DNA from: Arachis hypogaea
Lineage: Eukaryota; Streptophyta; Magnoliopsida; Fabales; Fabaceae
Assembly: GCF_003086295.3 (NCBI RefSeq)
Contig: NC_092052.1
Location: 75,385,559-75,449,558, forward strand
Direction of reading: 5' to 3'
Length of the DNA: 64,000 nt
Shown here: positions 47,202 to 58,052 of the stretch, one piece after another
Numbering within the stretch: the first letter of the stretch is position 1
How the letters are laid out: each line of letters starts with the position of its first letter
The notes under the pieces: generated by a model
Databases searched by the model: none
What the model saw: the letters and a program-made list of their open reading frames with translations, nothing else
Told to the model about the DNA's origin: nothing
Program-made: the position numbers and the translations under genes

Positions 47202-49533
47202 ATGAGCAGGAGCAAGGACAAGAATATTCTTGTTGAAGCAGATCCAGAACCTGAAAGGACCCTGAAGAGGAAACTAAGAGAAGCTAAATTACAACAATCC
47301 AATAAGCACCTTTCAGAAATTTTTGAACAGGAAGAGGAGATGGCAGCCGAAAATAATAATAATGCAAGGAGAATGCTTGGTGACTTCACTGCACCTAATT
47401 CCAATTTACATGGAAGAAGCATCTCAATTCCTGCCATTGGAGCAAACAATTTTGAGCTAAAACCTCAATTAGTTTCTCTAATGCAGCAAAACTGCAAGTT
47501 TAATGGACTTCCATATGAAGATCCTTTTTCATTTCTTAACTAAATTCTTGCAGATCTGTGATACTGTTAAGACTAATGGAGTAGATTCTGAAGTCTACAA
47601 GCTCATGCTTTTCCCTTTTGCTGTGAGAGACATAGCTAGAATATGGTTGGACTCTCAACCTAAGGATAGCCTGAACTCTTGGGATAAGCTGGTCAAGGCT
47701 TTCTTAGCCAAGTTCTTTCCTCCTCAACAGCTGAGTAAGCTTAGAGTGGATGTTCAAACCTTCAGACAGAAAGAAGGTGAATCCCTCTATGAAGCTTGGG
47801 AGAGATACAAGGTACTGACCAAAAAGTGTCCTTCTGACATGCTTTCAGAATGGACCATCCTGGATATATTCTATGATGGTCTGTCTGAACTAGCTAAGAT
47901 GTCATTGGATACTTCTGCAGGTGGATCCATTCACCTAAAGAAAATGCCTGCAGAAGCTCAAGAACTCATTGACATGGTTGCTAATAACCAGTTTATGTAC
48001 ACTTCTGAGAGGAATCCTGTGAGTAATGGGACGGCTCAGAAGAAGGGAGTTCTTGAAATTGATACTCTGAATGCCATATTGGCTCAGAATAAAATATTGA
48101 CTCAGCAAGTCAATATGATTTCTCAGAGTCTGAATGGAATGCAAGCTGCATCCAACAGTACTCAAGAGGCAGTTTCTGAAGAAGAAGCTTATGATCCTGA
48201 GAACCCTGCAATAGCAGAGGTGAATTACATGGGTGAACCATATGGAAACACCTATAACCCCTCATGGAGAAATCATCCAAATCTCTCATAGAAGGATCAA
48301 AAGCCTCAACAAGGCTTTAATAATGGTGGAGGAAATAGGTTTAACAATAGTAAACCTTTTCCATCATCCATTCAGCAACAGACGGAGAACTCTGAACAAA
48401 ATACCTCTAATTTAGCAAACTTAGTCTCTGATCTATCTAAGGCCACTGTGAGTTTTATGAATGAAACAAGGTCCTCCATTAGAAATTTGGAAGCACAAGT
48501 GGGCCAGCTGAGTAAAAGGATCACTGAAATCCCTCCTAGTACTCTCCCAAGCAATACAGAAGAAAATCTAAAAGGAGAGTGCAAGGCCATTGAATTGATC
48601 ACCATGGCCGAACCTGTAAGGGAGGGAGAGGACGTGAATCCCAGTGAGGAAGACCTCCTGAGACGTCTAGTGATCAATAAGGAGTTTCCCTCTGAGGAAC
48701 CAAAGGAATCTGAGACTCAACTAGAGACCATAGAGATTCCATTAAACCTCCTTATGCCATTCATGAGCTCTGATGAGTATTCCTCTTCTGAAGAGAATGA
48801 GGATGTTACTAAGGAGCAAGTTACCAAGTACCTTGGTGCAATCATGAAGCTGAATGCCAAATTATTTGGTATTGAAACTTGGGAAGATGAACCTCCCTTA
48901 TTCACCAATGAACTAAGTGATCTGGATCAACTGACATTGCCTCAGAAGAAACAGGATCCTGGTAAGTTCTTAATACCTTGTACCATAGGCACCATGATCT
49001 TTGAAAAGGCTCTGTGTGACCTTGGTTCAGGGATAAACCTCATGCCCCTCTCTGTAATAGAGAAACTGGGAATTTTTGGGGTGCAAGCTGCTAAAATCTC
49101 ATTAGAGATGGCAGACAGTTCAAGAAAACAAGCTTATGGACAAGTAGAGGACGTGTTAGTAAAGGTTGAAGGCCTTTACATCCCTGCTGATTTCATAGTC
49201 CTAGATACTGGAAAGGATGAGGATGAATCCATCATCCTTGGAAGACCCTTCCTAGCCACAGCAAAAGCTGTGATTGATGTTGACAGAGGCGAATTATTCC
49301 TTCAATTGAATGAGGACTCCCTTGTGTTTAAAACTCAATGTCATCCTTCTGTAAACATGGAAAAGAGGCACAGTAAGCTTCTCTCAAAACAGAGTCAACC
49401 AGAGCCCCCACAGTCAAACTCTAAGTATGGTGTTGGGAGGCCACAACCAAACTCTAAGTTTGGTGTTGAACTCCCATATCCAAACTCTAAGTTTGGTGTT
49501 GGGGAGTCTCAACAATGCTCTGAACATCTGTGA
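47202..49533 (+). pseudogene. gag - protease of element F, nearly intact
   Basis: It starts MSRSKDKNILVEADPEPERT at 47202 (same start as Z). The gag core has LMLFPFAVRDIARIWL, KLVKAFLAKFFPPQQL, YEAWERYKVLTKKCPSDM and DMVANNQFMYTSERNP. It has a Gln/Asn-rich tail and an acidic linker (YSSSEENEDVTKEQ). The protease has ALCDLGSGINLMPLS (DLGS in the active-site position), VEDVLVKVEG and ESIILGRPFLATAKAVIDVD. The C-terminus has three SKFGV repeats and ends CSEHL. Only a frameshift near 47540 and a Trp-to-TAG change (48289-48291) break it. The particle and processing functions may be supplied by related elements. Confidence 0.92.
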
Positions 49534-49566
49534 GGCTCCATGAGAGCCCACTGTCAAGCTATTGAC

Positions 49567-49602
49567 ATTAAAGAAGCGCTTGTTAGGAGGCAACCCAATT
49601 TT
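49567..49602 (+). other. Conserved post-ORF stem-loop motif (element F)
   Basis: TTAAAGAAGCGCTTGTTAGG then AGGCAACCCAATT; 35 bp after the gag-protease stop. Confidence 0.75.
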
Positions 49603-49739
49603 TATTTATCTAATTTTATTTTTATTGTTATTTCATGTTTTATTAGGTTCATGATCATGTGGAGTCATAAAATAAATATAAAAATTGAAAACGGAATCAA
49701 AAACAGTAGAAGAAAAATCACACCCTAGAGGAGGATCTC

Positions 49740-49986
49740 ACTGGCGTTTAAACGCCAGTAAGGAGCATCTGTCAGGCGTTCAACGCCAGAACAGAGCATG
49801 TTTCTGGCGTTCAACGCCAGAAACAAGCAGCATCCTGGCGTTCAGATGCCAGAAATGCACAGTGAAGAAGAGCTGGTGCTAAACGCCAGAAACAAGCATC
49901 TGGATGGTGTTCAACGCCAGAAATATGCTGCATCTGAGCGTTAAACGCCCAGAACAAGCATCAATTCGGCGTTTAAACGCCAGAAT
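49740..49986. repeat. TGGCGTTTAACGCCA palindrome array (F)
   Basis: Eight inverted motifs spaced about 30 bp. Confidence 0.9.
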
Positions 49987-50018
49987 TGCATGCAAAGGCA
50001 TTTTACATGCCTAATGGG

Positions 50019-50104
50019 TGCAGGGATGCAAATCCTTGATACCTCAGGATCTGTGGACCCCACAGGATCAACTCAGCATCTGTGGACCCCACAGGATCCC
50101 CACC
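50019..50104 (+). promoter_or_regulatory. Conserved GC-rich block upstream of ORF3 (F), tandemly doubled
   Basis: ATCTGTGGACCCCACAGGAT occurs twice (50050 and 50079 starts), where A and E have it once. The core CTGTGG-ACC-CCACAG is itself a small palindrome. Confidence 0.55.
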
Positions 50105-50342
50105 TACCACCACTCACTCTCTTCCCTCTTCTCAATGTTCATCCTCTCTTCCCAATAAACACTCTTCCCCAAAACTCTTCACCAATCACCTCAATCTCTC
50201 TTCCCTATCACCACTTCACCACTCACATCATCCACTCTTCCCCATAAACCTACCTCATAAACTCCACCTACCTTCAAAATTCAAAATCAATTTCCCACCC
50301 AAACCCACCCATATGGCCGAACCTTAACCCCCCTCCCTTCCC

Positions 50343-50350
50343 TATATAAA
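50343..50350 (+). promoter_or_regulatory. Putative TATA box of an internal ORF3 promoter (F)
   Basis: TATATAAA in CCCTATATAAAGCC, 199 bp before the ORF3 ATG at 50542, followed by a CT-rich leader. Confidence 0.62.
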
Positions 50351-50468
50351 GCCCTCCATTCTTCTTCATTTTCACACAAAACAACCCTCTCTTCCCCTTC
50401 TTGGCCGAAACACATCTCTCTCTCCCTCTCCTCCATTTCTTCTTCTTCATCATCTATTCTTTCTTCTC

Positions 50469-50505
50469 TTGCTCGAGGGCGAGCAATATTCTAAGTTTGG
50501 TGTGG
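50469..50505 (+). other. Internal hairpin plus polypurine-like motif before ORF3 (F)
   Basis: TTGCTCG-AGGG-CGAGCAA then TATTCTAAGTTTGGTGTGG. Confidence 0.82.
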
Positions 50506-50541
50506 TAAAAGCATAAGCTTTTTGTTTTTCCATTACCATTG

Positions 50542-51690
50542 ATGGCACCCAAGACCGGAGAATCCTCTAGAAAAGGGAAAGGGAAGACAAAAGCTTCCAC
50601 CTCCGAGTCATGGGAGATGGAAAGATTCATCTCCAAAGCTCATCAAGACCACTTCTATGATGTTGTGGCCAAGAAGAAGGTGATCCCCGAGGTCCCTTTC
50701 AAGCTCAAGAGAAATGAGTATCCGGAGATCCGACATGAAATCCAAAGAAGAGGTTGGGAAGTTCTAACAAACCCCATCCAACAAGTCGGCATCCTAATGG
50801 TTCAAGAGTTCTATGCCAATGCATGGATCACAAGGAACCATGATCAAAGTAAGAACCCGAACCCAAAGAATTATCTCACCATGGTTCGGGGGAATTACTT
50901 AGATTTTAGTCCGGAAAATGTAAGGTTGGCGTTCAACTTGCCAATGATGGAAGAGAACGCACGCCCCTACACAAGGAGAGTCAACTTTGATCAAAGGTTG
51001 GACTAAGTCCTCATGGACATATGTGTGGAAGGAGCTCAATGGAAGATTGACTCAAAAGGCAAACCGGTTCAACTGAGAAGACTGGACCTTAAGCCTGTAG
51101 CTAGAGGATGGTTGGAGTTCATTCAACGCTCAATCATTCCTACTAGCAACCGGTCTGAAGTTACTATAGACCGGGCCATCATGATCCATAGCATCATCAT
51201 TGGAGAAGAGGTGGAGGTTTATGAGATTATACCTCAAGAACTCTACAAGGTGGCTGACAAGTCCTCCACTATGGCAAGGTTAGCTTTTCCCTACCTCATT
51301 TGCCATCTATGCAACTCAGCTGGGATTGACATAGAAGGAGACATTCCCATTGAGGAAGAGAAGCCCATCACTAAGAAAAAGATGGAGCAAACAAGAGAGC
51401 CCATTCATGGAGCTCAAGAGACGCATGAAGCTCATCACCATGAGATCCCAGAGATGCCTCAAATGCATTTTCCTCCACAAAACTATTGGGAGCAAATCAA
51501 CACCTCCCTAGGAGAATTAAGTTCCAACATGCGACAATTAAGGGTGGAACATCAAGAGCACTCCATCATCCTTCATGAAATTAGAGAAGATCAAAAAGCA
51601 ATGAGGGAGGAGCAACAAAGACAAGGAAGAGACATAGAAGAGCTCAAGGACATCATTGGTTCCTCAAGAAGGAAATGCCACCATCACTAA
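50542..51690 (+). pseudogene. ORF3 of element F (putative plant transposon-protein type), one stop
   Basis: 382 codons. The basic N-terminus MAPKTGESSRKGKGKTKAST is followed by SWEMERFISKAHQDHFYDVV, YPEIRHEIQRRGWEVLTNPI, VQEFYANAWITRNHDQ, TMVRGNYLDFSPENVRLAFN, WLEFIQRSIIPTSNRSEVTI, ELYKVADKSSTMARLAFPYL and CHLCNSAGIDIEGD, then a charged coiled-coil third (INTSLGELSSNMRQLRVEHQ, EEQQRQGRDIEELKD). One CAA-to-TAA change at 51004-51006 is the only break. No signal peptide or membrane segment, so it does not look like an envelope protein despite its env-like position. Function unknown. The start at 50542 (MAPK) is preferred over the Met three bases earlier because A and L start there. Confidence 0.9.
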
Positions 51691-52798
51691 GGTGGACTCA
51701 TTCCTTGTTCTTACATTCTCTGTTTTTCGTTTTCCCTATGTTAAGTGCTTATCCATGTTTTTGTCTTATTACATGATCATTAGTCTTTAGTAACTTTGTC
51801 TTAAAGTTATGAATGTCCTATGAATCCATCACCTCTCTTAAATGAAAACTGTTTTAATTCAAAAGAACAAGAAGTACATGAGTTTCGAATTTATCCTTGA
51901 ACTTAGTTTAATTATATTGATGTGGTGACAATGCTTCTTGTTTTATGAATGAATGCTTGAACAGTGCATATGTCTTTTGAAGTTGTTGTTTAAGAATGTT
52001 AAATATGTTGGCGCTTGAAAGAATGATGACAAGGAGACATGTTATTTGATAATCTAAAAAATCATAAAAATGATTCTTGAAGCAAGAAAAAGCAGCAAAG
52101 AACAAAGCTTGCAGAAAAAAAAATAGCGAAAAAAATAGAAAAAAAAAAAAAGAGAAAAAGCAAGCAGAAAAAGCCAAAGCTCTTAAAACCAAAAGGCAAG
52201 AGCAAAAAGCCAATAGCCCTTAAAACCAAAAGGAAAGGGTAATAAAAAGGATCCCAAGGCTTTGAGCATCAGTGGATAGGAGGGCCTAAAGGAATAAAAT
52301 CCCGGCCTAGGCGGCTAAACCAAGCTGTCCCTAACCATGTGCTTGTGGCGTGAAGGTGTCAAGTAAAAACTTGAGACTGAGCAGTTAAAGTCAAGGTCCA
52401 AAGCAAAAGAAGAGTGTGCTTAAGAACCCTGGACACCTCTAATTGGATACTTTAGCAAAGCTGAGTCACAATCTGAAAAGGTTCACCCAGTTATGTGTCT
52501 GTGGCATTTATGTATCATGTGGTAATACTGGAAAATAAAGTGCTTAGGGCCACGGCCAAGACTCATAAAGTAGCTGTGTTCAAGAATCAACATACTGAAC
52601 TAGGAGAATCAATAACACTATCTGAACTCTGAGTTCCTATAGATGCCAATCATTCTGAACCTCAATGGATAAAGTGAGATGCCAAAACTATTCAAGAGGC
52701 AAAAGACTACAAGTTCCGCTCATCTTATTGGAGCTATGTTTCATTGATAGTTTGGAATTTATAGTATATTCTCTTCTTTTTATCCTATTTGATTTTCA
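51691..52798 (+). other. Long conserved 3' noncoding region of element F
   Basis: 1.1 kb, no gene. Contains an A/G-rich run (52115-52165) and the same blocks as E (TGTCCCTAACCATGTGCTTG, GTCAAGGTCCAAAGC, GTGTGCTTAAGAACCCTGGA). Confidence 0.75.
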
Positions 52799-52836
52799 GT
52801 TGCTTGGGGACAAGCAACAATTTAAGTTTGGTGTTG
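52799..52836 (+). other. Hairpin and polypurine-tract position of element F
   Basis: GTTGCTTG-GGGA-CAAGCAAC then AATTTAAGTTTGGTGTTG. Confidence 0.85.
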
Positions 52837-52852
52837 TGATGAGCGGATAATT
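52837..52852 (+). repeat. First 16 bp of the F 3' LTR, cut off
   Basis: TGATGAGCGGATAATT, then unrelated sequence that is the flipped 3' leader of H. Confidence 0.88.
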
Positions 52853-54291
52853 GAAATATACTTAATGAAAATAGAAATAACTTTAATTATGGTTAGGTTG
52901 ACTCTCAACAAGTGCTTCTTTAACGTCACTAGCTTGACGGTACTGCGCTCAAGTCAGCAACAGGGAAGGTTTTTCTTGCTCAACTTCACCACCTAAGTAA
53001 TGTTTCACTCTGTGGCCATTAACAGTAAATCTTTTGTCAGAGTAATTACTCTGGAGTTCTATATGACCATAGGGTGATACATTAGTGATCAGGAAAGGTC
53101 CTGTCCAATGTGACTTAAGCTTTCTAGGGAAGAACTTCAGTCTAGAATTGAAGAAAAAAACTTTCTGTCCAGGTTCAAAGACTCTGGAAGAAATCTTTCT
53201 GTCATGCCACTTCTTGGCCCTTTCTTTATAAATATTTGCATTTTCAAATGCAGCAAGTTGGAATTCATCCACTGGCAGGTGGTACGCCTTCCTATACACC
53301 AATTGGTAAGGAGACGTTCCGATAGGGGTCTTGAAAGCTGTTCTGTATGCCGATAGAGCAGCATCAAGCTTTTTTGCCCAATCCTTTCTAGAGGTATTCA
53401 CCGTTCTTTCTAGGATTCTCTTTAGTTCTCTGTTTGAGACTTCAGCTTACCCATTTGTCTGTGGGTGATATGGGGTGGCCACTTTGTGGTGAACTCTATA
53501 TCGGTTCAGCACAGAGTCAAGCTATTTGTTGCAGAAATGAGTTCCTCCATCACTGATCAGTATCTGAGGGACACCAAACCTACTGAAGATGTTCTTCTAA
53601 AGGAACTTCATCACTACTCTAGTGTCATTCATGGGTGATGCGACTGCTTCAACCCATTTAGACACATAATCCACTGCCACAAGGATATAGGTGTTTGAGT
53701 ATGAAGGTGCAAAAGGACACATAAAGTCTATACCCCATACATCAAACAACACAATCTCTAGGATTCCTTGCTGAGGCATGTGGTGACCATGAGGGAGATT
53801 GCCATCCCTTTGGCAACTGTCATAGCGACGGACAAACTCTCGAGAATCCTTAAAGAGCGTGGGTCAGTAGAAACCACTTTGGAGGACTTTAGTGGCTGTT
53901 CGCTCTCCTCCAAAGTGTCCTCCATAATCGGAGCCATGGCAGTGCCATAGGATTTAATGTGTCTTTTCTTCAGACACACAACGGCGGATTATTCCATCCA
54001 AACATCTCTTAAAGAGATATGGTTCATCCCACAAGTAGTATCTAGCATCATGAATGAGTTTTCGGGCTTGCTGCCTACTGTATTCCTTGGGGATGAATCT
54101 TATTGCCTTGTAATTCACAATATCTGCAAACCAAGGTGTCGTCTGGATAGCAAAGAGTTACTCATCCGGAAAGGTTTCAAACACTTCAGTAGAGGGAGGA
54201 GATGTCCCTTCTACTGGTTCAATCCGAGACAAGTGCTCGGCCACTTGATTTTCTGACCCTTTTCTGTCTCTGATTTCTATATCAAACTCTT
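52853..54291 (-). pseudogene. Integrase and RNase H end of element H (second half of P)
   Basis: Minus strand in order: [20 protein letters not shown] (RNase H end), integrase zinc module near 53980-53760, [20 protein letters not shown] and DYVSKWVEA, a TAA in place of CAA after QTNG (53447-53449), [18 protein letters not shown], a deletion of the ELEHKAYW region, then FEPGQKVFFFNSRLKFFPRK, SHWTGPFLITNVS and VNGHRVKHYLGGE. It starts with AAGAG at the LTR K border, exactly where P stops. The stem-loop motif is at 52894-52926, with GTTGA/TCAAC pairing. Confidence 0.87.
52894..52926 (-). other. Conserved post-pol stem-loop motif (element H)
   Basis: Minus strand AAGAAGCACTTGTTGAGAGT then CAACCT; the shifted stem GTTGA/TCAAC is kept despite sequence change. 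Confidence 0.65.
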
Positions 54292-55950
54292 TGGTGCACG
54301 AAATTGTGATCTCAGGCAACGGTGCCAAAAACCCTGTACGCACGTCTTAATAAATCATTTTTCATTCACAACTTCGATACAACTAACCAGCAAGTGCACT
54401 GGGTCGTCCAAGTAATAAAACCTTACATGAGTAAGGGTCGATCCCACGGAGATTGTTGGTATGAAGCAAGCTATGGTCATCTTGTAAATCTCAGTCAGGC
54501 GGATAATAATTGATTATGGAGTTTTCGAAAATAAATAATAAATAGACAGAAAATAAAGATAGAAATACTTATGTATATCATTGGTGAGAATTTCAGATAA
54601 GTGTATGGAGATGCGTTCGTCCCTCTGAACTTCTGCTTTCCTGCTGTCTTCATCCAATCAGTCCTACTCCTTTCCATGGCTGGCTTTATGTAAGGACATC
54701 ACCATTGTCAATGGCTACTTTTCATCCTCTCTGGAAAATGGTCCGATGCGCTGTCACTGCATGGCTAATCATTTGGAGGCATCACCGTGGTCAATAGCTG
54801 CATCCTATCCTCTTGTGAAAATGGTCCAAATGCTCTGTCACAGCACGGCTAATCATCTGAGGTTCTTGATCATACTGGAATAGGATTCACCCTCCTTTTG
54901 CGTCTGTCAATATGCCCAGCACTCGCGAGTTTGAAGTTCGTCACAGTCATTCAATCCCAGAGTCCTACTCAGAATACCACAGACAAGGTTTAGACTCTCC
55001 GGACTCTCATGAATGCCGCCATCAATCTAGCTTATACCACGAAGATTCTGATTAAGAGATCCAAGAGATACTCATTCAATCTAAGGTAGAACGGAAGTGG
55101 TTGTTAGGCACGCGTTCATAGGGAATGATGATGATTGTCACGTTCATCACATTCATGTTGAAGTGCGAATGAATATCTTAGAAGCGGAATAAGTTGAATT
55201 GAATAGAAAAACAGTAGTACTTTGCATTAATTCATGAGGAACAGCAGAGCTCCACACCTTAATCTATGGAGTGTAGAAACTCTACCGTTTGAAAATACAT
55301 AAGTGAAAGGTTCAGGCATGGCCGAATGGCCAGCCTCCATGATCTAAGAACCAGACGTCCGAAGATGATCCAAAGATCTCTAATACAATAGTAAAAAGTC
55401 CTATTTATACTAAACTAGCTACTAGGGTTTACAGAAGTAAGTAATTGATGCATAAATCCACTTCTGGGGCCTACTTGGTGTGTGCTTGGGCTGAGCTTGA
55501 ATGTTACACGTGAAGAGGCTCTTTTTGGAGTTGAACGCCAGGTTGCAACGTTTTCTGGCATTCAACTCTGGTTCGTAACGTGTTTCTGGCGTTTAACTCC
55601 AGACTGCAGCGTAGAATTGGCGTTCAACGCCCTTTTACATCGTCTAAACTCGGCCAAAGTATGGACTATTATATATTGCTGGAAAGCCCTGGATGTCTAC
55701 TTTCCAACGCAATTGGAAGCGCGCCATTTTGAGTTCTTTAGCTCCATAAAATCCACTTTGAATGCTGGGAGGTCAGAATCCAACAGCATCAGCAGTCCTT
55801 CTTCAACCTCTGAATCTGATTTTTGCTCAAGTCTCTCATTTTCAGCCAGAAAATACCTGAAATCACAGAAAAACACACAAACTCATAGTAAAGTCCAGAA
55901 ATGTGAATTTAACATAAAAACTAATAAAAACATCCCTAATTGTAACTAGA
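54292..55950 (-). repeat. LTR K: flipped body of the F 3' LTR
   Basis: The minus strand ends TTTCGTGCACCA at 54292, followed by AAGAG. Its other end stops at TCTAGTTACAATTAGG, which corresponds to base ~59 of the F LTR. With the 16 bp at 52837-52852 only about 42 bp are missing. It shares with F's 5' LTR the inner primer-like site (54310-54327), TATA box (55401-55409, reverse) and a 60-codon chance ORF with one change. Confidence 0.88.
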
Positions 55951-56463
55951 TATCATTAAGGTTCCAGTTTTCCACATCCAATAACCAAGTAGAATATGAA
56001 GCCTTGCTTGCTGGCTTGAAACTGACTAAAGAAGTTAGGGCAGAAAGGTTGATAGTGCTTAGCGACTCCCAAGTAGTAACTTCCCAAATCAACGACACTT
56101 ATCAAGCTAAAGATCCCAACATGAAATAGGTACCTAGAAGAAGCACGAGAACAATTAGCACAGTTCTCGAAAAGAGAGGTCCAACACATAGGTCAGGAAT
56201 CCAACGCCCGAGCAGATGCCCTCTCCAAGTTAGCTAGCATCAAGCCAGGGGGAAATAATAGAAGTTTCATTCAGAAAACTCTCCACGTAGCATCAGTGTT
56301 AAAAAGAGATGACAGCTTGGACATAAAGGACTCATCAAATCAAAAGTTAGGATGGATGACTCCCGTAGTCAACTATCTTAAATTTGATATCATCCCGAAA
56401 GATGAAAAAGAGGCACGAAGACTCATAAGGGAAACACAAAATTATACCTTGATTTACAATGTT
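55951..56463 (+). pseudogene. RNase H fragment I of a Tat/Ogre-type Ty3/gypsy element
   Basis: It begins SLRFQFSTSNNQVEYEALLA and continues LTKEVRAERLIVLSDSQVVT, YQAKDPNMK-stop-YLEEAREQLA, QESNARADALSKLASIKPGG, NNRSFIQKTLH and MTPVVNYLKFDIIPKDEKEA. This is the second, plant-type RNase H found in Tat/Ogre elements, with the VLSDSQ and ARADALSK Asp residues. It starts mid-domain: the preceding part (VDGSSNKAG...GTQI) is on the other strand at 62761. It is cut at 56463 by the LTR of B. Confidence 0.85.
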
Positions 56464-57974
56464 TGATGAGCCATTATTTTATGACTTATTTTGGATCAAA
56501 TCGAGTGGATTTTATCAAATTTACTCACACTTATCCATGCAAATTGCATGTTTTTGAGATTCCTTCCTAATTTTGTGCTATGATTAAAAATATTGCTTCC
56601 TAGGCCTTAAAATTGCTTATTTTTAATTCTCTTTTATTACTATTCGATGTCGTGATGTGTTTGTTAAGTGATTCCAGGGTTTATAGGATAGGAATGGCAT
56701 GGAGGATGAAGAGGAAGCATGCAAAAGTGGAAGGAACACAAGAATTTAAAGATTTGAGAAGCTGGAACCGGCGCGTGCGCATGGCTGAAGCGTACACGTG
56801 ATCATGCCATCTTACAAGCGATGCGTACGCGTGACTGAAGCGTGCGCATGACTAGGAGCAGTGTCCACCTGACGCGTACGCGTGGCTGACGTGTACACGT
56901 GGCGAGTGTCACGTGCCTCAGTAAAGGGAATACGCTGTGGCAATTTCTGGGCTACTTTTGACCCTGTTTTAGGCCCGAAAATGAAGACAAGAGGCTGGGG
57001 AATGGAGCTGGAAAAATGATTCAATCATTCATTCACACACTTTAGGTTTTAGATGTAGAATTCTAGAGAGAGAGGCTCTCTCCTCTCTCTAGGTTTTAGG
57101 GTTTCTTCTTTATTTTCAATTTCATCTAGGTGTAGTTTCTATTTCATATTTTTTATTCAAGTTCCTCTTTTAATTTCTTATTATTACCTCTTTGCTTTCT
57201 TAGTTTTATATGTTGTTTTCTTTTCCTTGTTGCTTTATTGTTCTTGACTCCTTATTGATTTCAAATTTCTTTTAATGCATTTTGTGGTATTTTATGGTTA
57301 TTGTCGCTTTCTTTAATTTGTGTTATTGTTTTCTTACAATTGTTAGACTTAAATTTTACTATTTCTCATTAATTTTTTATGTTTTTATTTTCTGCCTTCC
57401 AAGTGTTTGATAAAATGCTTGGTTGGATTTTAAAATAGATTTTTGTGTTCTTGGCTTGGATTGAGTGATTTGGAGACTTTTGAATTGTCAAAGTTTCTTG
57501 TTGATTGGTGATTGAAAGTTGCTAGTTGGCTTGAGCTTCACTAAATCTAGTCTTTGACTAGGACTTATGAACTTAGTTGATTTTGCTCACTTGACTTTCC
57601 TTCGATTTTTAGGGGTTAACTAAGTGAAAGAAAAAGGCAATTACCATCACAATTGACGATGATAATGACAATAAGAATTCTAATTCTCAACCCTTGCTAG
57701 GACTTTTCTTAGTTGTTTGTTTACTTTCTTGTATTTACATTTCTTGTCCTATATTTCAAAACCCCAAAAATATTACCTCATAATCAATAATAAATACACT
57801 CCCCTGTAATTCCTTTGAGAGATGACCCGAGGTTTAAATACTTCGGTTATGTTTATTGGGTTTGCTTAAGTGACAAACAATTTAAACGTTGACTGAGGAT
57901 TATTTGTCAGTTTAAAACTATACTTGCAACGCGATTTTATTGAGAAATTCTTAACCGATATTTATCCTCCGTCA
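56464..57974 (+). repeat. 5' LTR of element B
   Basis: TGATGAGCCATTATTTTATG to CCTCCGTCA, 1.51 kb, followed by a primer-site-like sequence. It contains ACGCGTACGCGT-type palindromes (56768-56905). The first 400 bp match the LTR piece at 12118-12524. Confidence 0.82.
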
Positions 57975-57980
57975 AGTTTT

Positions 57981-57998
57981 TGGTGCCATTTCTGGGGA
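57981..57998 (+). other. Degenerate primer binding site, tRNA-Asp type (element B)
   Basis: TGGTGCCATTTCTGGGGA, four mismatches to the standard site. About 54 bp of B leader follow before LTR L. Confidence 0.7.
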
Positions 57999-58052
57999 AT
58001 TACAAATGTGTGCCTTATTATTGGTTATTGTATATATTATGAATATGTTTGC

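Larger units (their letters stand above)
43963..52852 (+). mobile_element. Non-autonomous gag-protease/ORF3 LTR element F
   Basis: 5' LTR, exact primer site, long leader, gag-protease, stem-loop, palindrome array, promoter-like region, ORF3, 3' noncoding region, hairpin and primer tract, and the first 16 bp of the 3' LTR. RT, RNase H and integrase are absent and the protease-to-ORF3 spacing equals that in E, so this is a stable design and not a one-off deletion. Its gag is of Z type, whereas its LTR and ORF3 are of A type. The rest of its 3' LTR is LTR K (54292-55950), now flipped. Confidence 0.88.

Noticed and set aside
49740..49986. Regular ~30-bp spaced repeats resembling a CRISPR array
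   Set aside because: Repeats are palindromic LTR-element motifs of variable sequence in a plant genome, without cas genes or unique spacers.
50542..51690. ORF3 as an envelope protein
   Set aside because: It sits in the env position, but has no signal peptide, membrane segment or glycosylation pattern; it looks basic at the N-terminus and coiled-coil at the C-terminus.
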